Positions 24,180-28,733 of a stretch of DNA of 28,733 nucleotides are shown piece after piece; positions within the stretch are counted from its first letter, which is position 1; every line of letters starts with the position of its first letter. Made by a program: the position numbers and the translations under genes. The notes beneath the pieces are model-generated. The model searched no databases. It was not told the origin of the DNA and saw nothing but the letters and a program-made list of their open reading frames with translations. Source of the DNA: CAZART01 sp964487555 (lineage in GTDB: Bacteria > Bacteroidota > Rhodothermia > Rhodothermales > VXPQ01); contig CAZART010000068.1 of NCBI GenBank assembly GCA_964487555.1, positions 1 through 28,733 of the forward strand. Reading direction: 5' to 3'.

Positions 24180-25514
24180 ATGAGCCAGAACGGAACGGAG
24201 CGGACGCTACATTTCGAAACGCTTCAAGTTCACGCGGGGCAGAAGCCCGATACGGCGACCAACGCACGTGCCGTACCCATCTACGCGACGACGTCCTACA
24301 CCTTCGATGACGCCCAACACGGCGCGAACCTCTTCGCGTTGAAGGAGTTCGGCAACATCTATACGCGGATCATGAATCCGACGACGGATGTCTTCGAGCA
24401 GCGGATGGCCGCGCTCGAGGGCGGTGTCGCCGCCCTCGCCACCGCGAGCGGCCAGTCCGCGCAGCTCCTCGCGATCACGACGCTGGCCCATGCAGGTGAC
24501 AACATCGTATCGAGTAGCTATCTCTACGGCGGCACCTACAATCAGTTCAAGGTGACCTTCCCGCGTCTCGGCATCAACGTAAAATTTGCGGACGGTGACG
24601 ATGCGGATTCCATCGAATCGCTCATCGATGACGGCACGAAGGCGATCTACGTCGAGACAATCGGCAATCCGCGATTCAACATTCCGGATTTCGAGCGGCT
24701 TTCCGAGATTTCGAAGAAGTACGGCGTTCCTCTCGTCGTCGATAATACGTTTGGAGCTGCCGGATACCTGTTTCAGCCGCTCAAGCACGGAGCGCACATC
24801 GTCGTAGAGAGCGCGACGAAATGGATCGGCGGCCACGGCACGACGATCGGCGGGGTGATCGTAGACGGTGGCACGTTTCCGTGGGACAGCGGCCGATTCC
24901 CCAGCTTCACCGAGCCGTCCCCGTCCTACCATGGCCTCAATTTCTGGGAGGTCTTCGGTCCTGACGGCGTCCTCGGTGCGAATGCGGCATTCGCTATCCG
25001 GGCGAGGGTGGAAGGGCTGCGAGATCTCGGCCCGGCTCAAAATCCGTTTGGATCCTTCCTGCTGCTGCAGGGTCTCGAAACCCTGTCGCTGCGCGTGGAT
25101 CGAAGCTGCGAAAACGCGATGGCGGTGGCCGAATGGCTGCGTGCACGACCGGAGGTAGCCTGGGTAAGCTATCCGGGTCTGGATGATCATCCCTACCATG
25201 ACCGGGCCAAGAGCTATCTCCGCAACGGCTTCGGATCCGTCCTTGCCTTTGGCGTAAAAGGCGGCGTAGAAGCCGGTCGAGGATTCGTCGAAAGCGTGAA
25301 GCTGGCTTCGCATCTTGCGAACGTCGGCGATGCCAAGACGCTGGTCATCCATCCGTCGTCGACCACGCACCAGCAGCTGGCCGCGGAAGAGCAACTGGCG
25401 GCGGGCGTTACTCCGGATCTCGTTCGCATTTCGGTCGGCATCGAACACGTCGACGATCTGAAGGCGGACTTCAGCGACGCCTTTGCGGCGATCGGCGACC
25501 GCGTCACGGCGTGA
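24180..25514 (+). CDS. metY: O-acetylhomoserine sulfhydrylase (aminocarboxypropyltransferase)
   Basis: This PLP enzyme makes homocysteine from O-acetylhomoserine and sulfide. The product is 444 aa, at the longer end of the gamma-family, with the Schiff-base Lys214 in SATKWIGGHGT, the Asp in PLVVDNTFG and the Tyr motif SSSYLYGGTYNQF. The start ATG 24180 is the first Met after the riboswitch; the frame is open further upstream but that part is non-coding RNA leader. It is followed 42 bp later by metX, which supplies its substrate. The SAM riboswitch ahead of it ties expression to methionine/SAM status. Confidence 0.95.
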   Translation: MSQNGTERTLHFETLQVHAGQKPDTATNARAVPIYATTSYTFDDAQHGANLFALKEFGNIYTRIMNPTTDVFEQRMAALEGGVAALATASGQSAQLLAITTLAHAGDNIVSSSYLYGGTYNQFKVTFPRLGINVKFADGDDADSIESLIDDGTKAIYVETIGNPRFNIPDFERLSEISKKYGVPLVVDNTFGAAGYLFQPLKHGAHIVVESATKWIGGHGTTIGGVIVDGGTFPWDSGRFPSFTEPSPSYHGLNFWEVFGPDGVLGANAAFAIRARVEGLRDLGPAQNPFGSFLLLQGLETLSLRVDRSCENAMAVAEWLRARPEVAWVSYPGLDDHPYHDRAKSYLRNGFGSVLAFGVKGGVEAGRGFVESVKLASHLANVGDAKTLVIHPSSTTHQQLAAEEQLAAGVTPDLVRISVGIEHVDDLKADFSDAFAAIGDRVTA

Positions 25515-25556
25515 GTCGACGGAAACGGCCGTCTATTCATTCAGGAGGTCTCGTCC

Positions 25557-26615
25557 ATGTCCGATTGTATTATCCTTCCGAGGCTTGAGCTCGAATCCGG
25601 CGTCGTTCTCACGGACGTGCAGATCGCCTACGACGCATGGGGCGAGCTGAATTCCGGGAGAGACAACGTGGTGGTCGTCTGCCACGCGTTGACGGGAAAT
25701 ACGCGCGCCGACGTATGGTGGGGCCCGTTGATCGGTCCCGGCGGGGCGCTGGACACGGATCGCCATTTCGTCATCTGCCTGAATGTGCTCGGCTCACCAT
25801 ACGGCTCCACCTCCCCGATCTCCGAAGAGCCGGGAACGGGAAAGCCGTTTGGGGCGAATTTTCCGGCCGTCACGATCCGGGATACGGTACGCGCCCACAA
25901 AGCGGCCCTCGATCATCTGGGTGTCCGCCAGGTGCTTACGGCGGTCGGCGGCTCCATGGGCGGGATGCAGGCCCTCGAGTGGGCCTTTTACGGATCGTTC
26001 GTGCGCAGCATCATCCCGGTGGGCGTAGGAGGGTGGCATTCAGCCTGGTGCATCGGCTTCAGTGAAGCGCAGCGTCAGGCGATCTACGCGGATGCCAACT
26101 GGAAAGAAGGCCGGTACACGGAGCAGCCGGCGGCGGGTCTCGCCACGGCCCGGATGATTGCGATGATCTCCTATAGATCGCGCACCTCATTCGAGGATCG
26201 GTTCGGCAGGCAGCCGCAGGACGGACAAGAGGGATTATTCGCGATTGAAAGTTATCTGCAGTACCAGGGTGAGAAACTCGTCAACCGATTCGACGCCAAC
26301 TGCTACATCCACCTGACGAAGCAGATGGACACGCACGACGTATCACGTGGTCGAGGAGGATACGAGGCCGCACTGCGAAGCATCGAACAACCGGCGCTCG
26401 TGATCGGTATCGACTCCGACGTGCTGTATCCGATGGAGGAGCAGGAAGAGCTTGTGGATCTGATCCCGAATTCGGAGCTGGCCGTCGTTACGTCTGCGCA
26501 CGGACACGACGCCTTCCTCATCGAATTCGAGCAGATGAGCGACATAGTCGGTCCGTGGCTGCGGAAACAGAGGCCGCTGCCGCGGCCAAAGGAGCTCACG
26601 GAAAGCTCTCGATAG
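25557..26615 (+). CDS. metX: Homoserine O-acetyltransferase
   Basis: This alpha/beta-hydrolase-fold enzyme acylates homoserine. The product is 352 aa, with nucleophile Ser133 in GGSMGGM, the VCHALTGN oxyanion segment, the Asp in GIDSDVLYP and the His in SAHGHDAF. The start ATG 25557 has the strong Shine-Dalgarno AGGAGGT (25543-25549) seven bases upstream, the best ribosome binding site in the window. It works with metY in methionine synthesis. Some family members use succinyl-CoA or act on serine; acetyl transfer is inferred from the metY partner. Confidence 0.94.
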   Translation: MSDCIILPRLELESGVVLTDVQIAYDAWGELNSGRDNVVVVCHALTGNTRADVWWGPLIGPGGALDTDRHFVICLNVLGSPYGSTSPISEEPGTGKPFGANFPAVTIRDTVRAHKAALDHLGVRQVLTAVGGSMGGMQALEWAFYGSFVRSIIPVGVGGWHSAWCIGFSEAQRQAIYADANWKEGRYTEQPAAGLATARMIAMISYRSRTSFEDRFGRQPQDGQEGLFAIESYLQYQGEKLVNRFDANCYIHLTKQMDTHDVSRGRGGYEAALRSIEQPALVIGIDSDVLYPMEEQEELVDLIPNSELAVVTSAHGHDAFLIEFEQMSDIVGPWLRKQRPLPRPKELTESSR

Positions 26616-26687
26616 GACCACGAATTCGTGAACACTCGCGCCGGCCGAGCGTCACTACGCTCACCGGCACACGATCTTTTGGATATC

Positions 26688-27761
26688 ATGACGAAGTTCA
26701 AGGTTGGCATACTCGGCGCGACCGGTGCGGTCGGGCAGAAGTTTATAGAGGTGCTCGACGAGCATCCCTGGTTCGACATCACGGTGCTGGCCGCGTCGGA
26801 GCGGTCTGCAGGCAAGCCGTACAAAGAGGCGGCGAACTGGATCGGTTCGAAGGCGATTCCTCCGGCCGTGGCCGATAGGGTCGTCGTCGAGGCGCGTCCC
26901 GGCTTCGACTGCGACCTCGTGTTTTCCGGGCTCGATGCAGGCGTTGCCGGCGAGATCGAGGCGGATTTTGCGCGCGCCGGCTACCCGGTGATCTCGAACG
27001 CGCGGAATTATCGGATGCAGGACGACGTTCCGCTCTTGATTCCGGAGATCAATCCGGATCACGTGTCGCTCATCGAACAGCAGGACTGGGGAAGCGACGG
27101 GTACATCGTCACGAACCCGAACTGTAGCACCGTCGGGCTTGTCTGCGCGCTTCGGCCTCTGGTCGATGCCTTTGATGTCGAGGCGGTTCAGGTCGTCACG
27201 ATGCAGGCGCTATCCGGCGCGGGGTATCCCGGCGTGGCGTCGCTCGACGTACTCGGAAACGTCGTGCCGTATATCGGTGGCGAAGAGGAGAAAATGGCCT
27301 CCGAGCCGAAGAAGCTCCTCGGTACGCTGGTCGACGGCCGCATCGAGCCCGCCACCTTGCGAGTGAGCGCCCAGTGCAACCGCGTGCCCGTTCTGGACGG
27401 TCACATGGAATGCATTTCGGTGCGATTCGGCGGTGACGTTTCTGCCGATGACGTTCGGCGTGCTTTCTCGGCATTCAGGAGTCCGATCGACGGCTACGAG
27501 CTTCCATCCGCGCCCGAGAGGTTGATCCAGGTGTTCGAAGATCCCCGTTTCCCGCAGCCGCGGCGGCACGCCGAACACGGCCGTGGGATGATGGTGTCTG
27601 TCGGACGCATCCGCCCGTGCGAGGTGCTCGACGTAAAATTCGTTGCGCTCGTTCACAACACGGTCCGCGGAGCGGCCGGCGGCGCCGTGTTGAACGCGGA
27701 GCTGCTCGCGCATCGGGGCTATTTGAAGCATCGGAGCAAGGAAGCGGAGGTGGCGGCGTAG
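26688..27761 (+). CDS. asd: Aspartate-semialdehyde dehydrogenase (archaeal/fungal-type)
   Basis: This enzyme reduces aspartyl phosphate to aspartate semialdehyde, the branch point to homoserine and diaminopimelate. The product is 357 aa from the ATG at 26688. The nucleotide loop GATGAVG (10-16), catalytic Cys146 in TNPNCSTVG, and Arg232/His239 in CNRVPVLDGHME are visible. The long insert and the segment QALSGAGYPGVASLD point to the archaeal/fungal-type subfamily. An in-frame GTG at 26628 would add 20 residues ahead of the nucleotide fold, which is unlikely. It lies 72 bp after metX, so it is probably under the same riboswitch. Confidence 0.94.
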   Translation: MTKFKVGILGATGAVGQKFIEVLDEHPWFDITVLAASERSAGKPYKEAANWIGSKAIPPAVADRVVVEARPGFDCDLVFSGLDAGVAGEIEADFARAGYPVISNARNYRMQDDVPLLIPEINPDHVSLIEQQDWGSDGYIVTNPNCSTVGLVCALRPLVDAFDVEAVQVVTMQALSGAGYPGVASLDVLGNVVPYIGGEEEKMASEPKKLLGTLVDGRIEPATLRVSAQCNRVPVLDGHMECISVRFGGDVSADDVRRAFSAFRSPIDGYELPSAPERLIQVFEDPRFPQPRRHAEHGRGMMVSVGRIRPCEVLDVKFVALVHNTVRGAAGGAVLNAELLAHRGYLKHRSKEAEVAA

Positions 27762-27767
27762 ATAGAT

Positions 27768-28289
27768 ATGGAGGTGATTCGAAAGGCCAGGGCAGCGGAT
27801 GAGGACGACGTCGTTCGTCTGTGGATGGATCTGCTTCGATCGCAGTCGCTGCTCGATGCGAGGTTTAGTCCGGCCGACGATGCGCAGGTGCGATGGCGAA
27901 ATGATTTCGGTGAGTGGCTAGACCGGGAGTCGCGACGGATCTTCGTTGCCGTGCTCGATGGCCGGATACGGGGATTTATCACGGCCGAACGCTCGTCGCC
28001 GGCCCCCATCTTCGAGAGCAGAGCCGAGATCTACATTGACGAGCTTTTCGTCGAGCCCGAAGTACGGCGCCGCGGCCTCGCGACGGCCCTTGTCGGAGCG
28101 GTTCGCGCGTGGGCCGAAAGCCTCGGTGCCGAACGCATCCGTGCAGGACTGGTCGCAGCGAACGAAGAGGCGCGGTCGTTCTGGAAGTTCGTCGGCGGCG
28201 AGACTATCTCGATCACGGTTGGAATCGAGCTCAGCGCCCCGGAGTCCGATCACGCGCCACCGCCCGAGCGCCGCAGAATTGGCTTTTAG
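27768..28289 (+). CDS. GNAT-family N-acetyltransferase
   Basis: The product is 173 aa. The GNAT core is visible: IRKARAADEDDVVRLWMD at the N-terminus, the beta-bulge strand AEIYIDELFVEP and the acetyl-CoA loop RRRGLATALV (the Q/R-x-x-G-x-G/A motif), then an Asn-containing helix VAANEEARSFWKFVGGE. The substrate is unknown. It starts six bases after asd, so it is probably the last gene of the SAM-controlled unit. The tail (APESDHAPPPERRRIGF) is low-complexity. No terminator is seen after it. Confidence 0.88.
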   Translation: MEVIRKARAADEDDVVRLWMDLLRSQSLLDARFSPADDAQVRWRNDFGEWLDRESRRIFVAVLDGRIRGFITAERSSPAPIFESRAEIYIDELFVEPEVRRRGLATALVGAVRAWAESLGAERIRAGLVAANEEARSFWKFVGGETISITVGIELSAPESDHAPPPERRRIGF

Positions 28290-28299
28290 CTCGAGAGAA

Positions 28300-28367
28300 T
28301 GCCTGCAAAGAGCGAGTGCCTGCAAAGAGCGAGTGCCTGGAAAGAGCGAGTGCCTGCAAAGAGCGAG
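28300..28367. repeat. 17-bp tandem repeat, four units plus degenerate tail
   Basis: The unit TGCCTGCAAAGAGCGAG starts at 28300, 28317, 28334 and 28351. The third unit has GCCTGGAAA in place of GCCTGCAAA. Decayed GCCTGGA-containing fragments continue to about 28480. It fills the first part of the 367-bp space between the GNAT gene and the tRNA, where I see no gene. A 17-bp period rules out a translated repeat, and there are no spacers. Confidence 0.92.
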
Positions 28368-28533
28368 TACCTGGAACGAGAGATCGCCTGGAACGAGGAA
28401 GCCTGGAGAAAGGACCCTGAAATGAGAACGCGCGGAAAGCCGGCGCGGGGAGTGAGAATGCCTGGAAAACGTGATCGTCAAGAGCGCGTAAATTGCGGCG
28501 GTGCTGCCGCGAGGGTTAAGGAACCAACCTATA

Positions 28534-28556
28534 CCGGTTCCGTTTTACGAAACCGG
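28534..28556. other. Small hairpin between repeat array and tRNA
   Basis: CCGGTTCCG and CGAAACCGG pair with one mismatch around the loop TTTTA. No T-tract follows, so it is at best a weak or factor-assisted terminator for the met operon. Confidence 0.35.
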
Positions 28557-28613
28557 CGCAAAATCCGGCTATGACGGGGCGCTTGAGATTCACGTGAAGC
28601 GGTGAGCGCCGCC

Positions 28614-28643
28614 TTGACATACGACACACGCCGTCCGTAGAAT
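28614..28643 (+). promoter_or_regulatory. Promoter of tRNA-Gly
   Basis: TTGACA (28614-28619), 18 bases, TAGAAT (28638-28643), with a predicted start near 28650, about seven bases before the mature tRNA. Form and spacing match the arg operon promoter. Confidence 0.8.
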
Positions 28644-28656
28644 AGGCGTCTCTTAA

Positions 28657-28732
28657 GCGGAAGTAGCTCAGTTGGTAGAGCATTTGCTTGCCATGCAAAA
28701 GGTCGCGGGTTCGAATCCCGTCTTCCGCTCCA
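28657..28732 (+). tRNA. tRNA-Gly (anticodon GCC)
   Basis: The acceptor stem GCGGAAG (28657-28663) pairs with CTTCCGC (28722-28728). The D-arm is AGCTCAGTTGGTAGAGC, the anticodon stem TTTGC/GCAAA encloses TTGCCAT with anticodon GCC, and the T-arm GCGGGTTCGAATCCCGT is normal. The 3' CCA is encoded (28730-28732). The total of 76 nt with no intron is standard. Confidence 0.98.
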
Positions 28733-28733
28733 C

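Overview
The window looks like a piece of chromosome from a GC-rich member of the Bacteroidota/Rhodothermota lineage (Rhodothermales/Salinibacter-like). Three things suggest this: the dxr-rseP-uppS-bamA-ompH-ompH envelope cluster, an N-acylornithine (not ornithine) carbamoyltransferase with the HCLPVRR signature, and a periplasmic asparagine synthetase B-like protein of the kind seen in Bacteroidota. The assignment comes from gene content recalled from known families, not from a search. The two clearest promoters are E. coli-like (TTGACA, 18 bp, TATCAT or TAGAAT), and several genes carry Shine-Dalgarno-like sequences. Both are a little unusual for classical Bacteroidetes.

Layout. Positions 1-2374 (minus strand): a truncated AsnB-like secreted protein and, upstream of it, a secreted TPR protein. 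Positions 2546-10051 (plus): isoprenoid and envelope biogenesis genes dxr, rseP, uppS, bamA and two ompH/skp-like chaperones, closed by an intrinsic terminator. Positions 10190-12241 (plus): panB, surE and a yjbQ-family gene, tightly packed. Positions 12263-20215 (minus): a seven-gene arginine operon argG-argC-argD-argF'-argB-argE-argH, convergent with yjbQ. Positions 20731-23653 (minus): an alpha/beta hydrolase, an MscS-type channel and folD. Positions 23895-28289 (plus): a SAM-I riboswitch with a terminator, then metY, metX, asd and a GNAT acetyltransferase. Positions 28657-28732: tRNA-Gly(GCC) with a consensus promoter.

The best candidate for an undescribed system is the leader of the arginine operon (about 20213-20454). 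A consensus promoter is followed by a leader of about 200 nt. It contains two overlapping Arg-rich short ORFs and then a 13-bp intrinsic terminator, with a T-tract, ending 22 nt before argG. The second ORF (MVERRARPTFNRLERR, 6 Arg in 16 residues) ends inside the terminator's 5' arm, and a competing hairpin can be drawn. This is the layout of ribosome-mediated attenuation, here by arginine codons. The argG-argC gap also holds an in-register 8-bp repeat array of about 128 bp that runs into the argG stop codon.

The second region of interest is the metY leader. It has a textbook SAM-I riboswitch with antiterminator and terminator, followed by two mutually exclusive stems just before the metY start. 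Further tandem repeats lie at 20628-20758 (duplications of the hydrolase 3' end) and 28300-28367 (17-bp units), and a purine/pyrimidine inverted repeat lies at 23704-23795. Together the genes cover aspartate to methionine, glutamate to arginine, pantothenate and one-carbon metabolism, and outer-membrane assembly.
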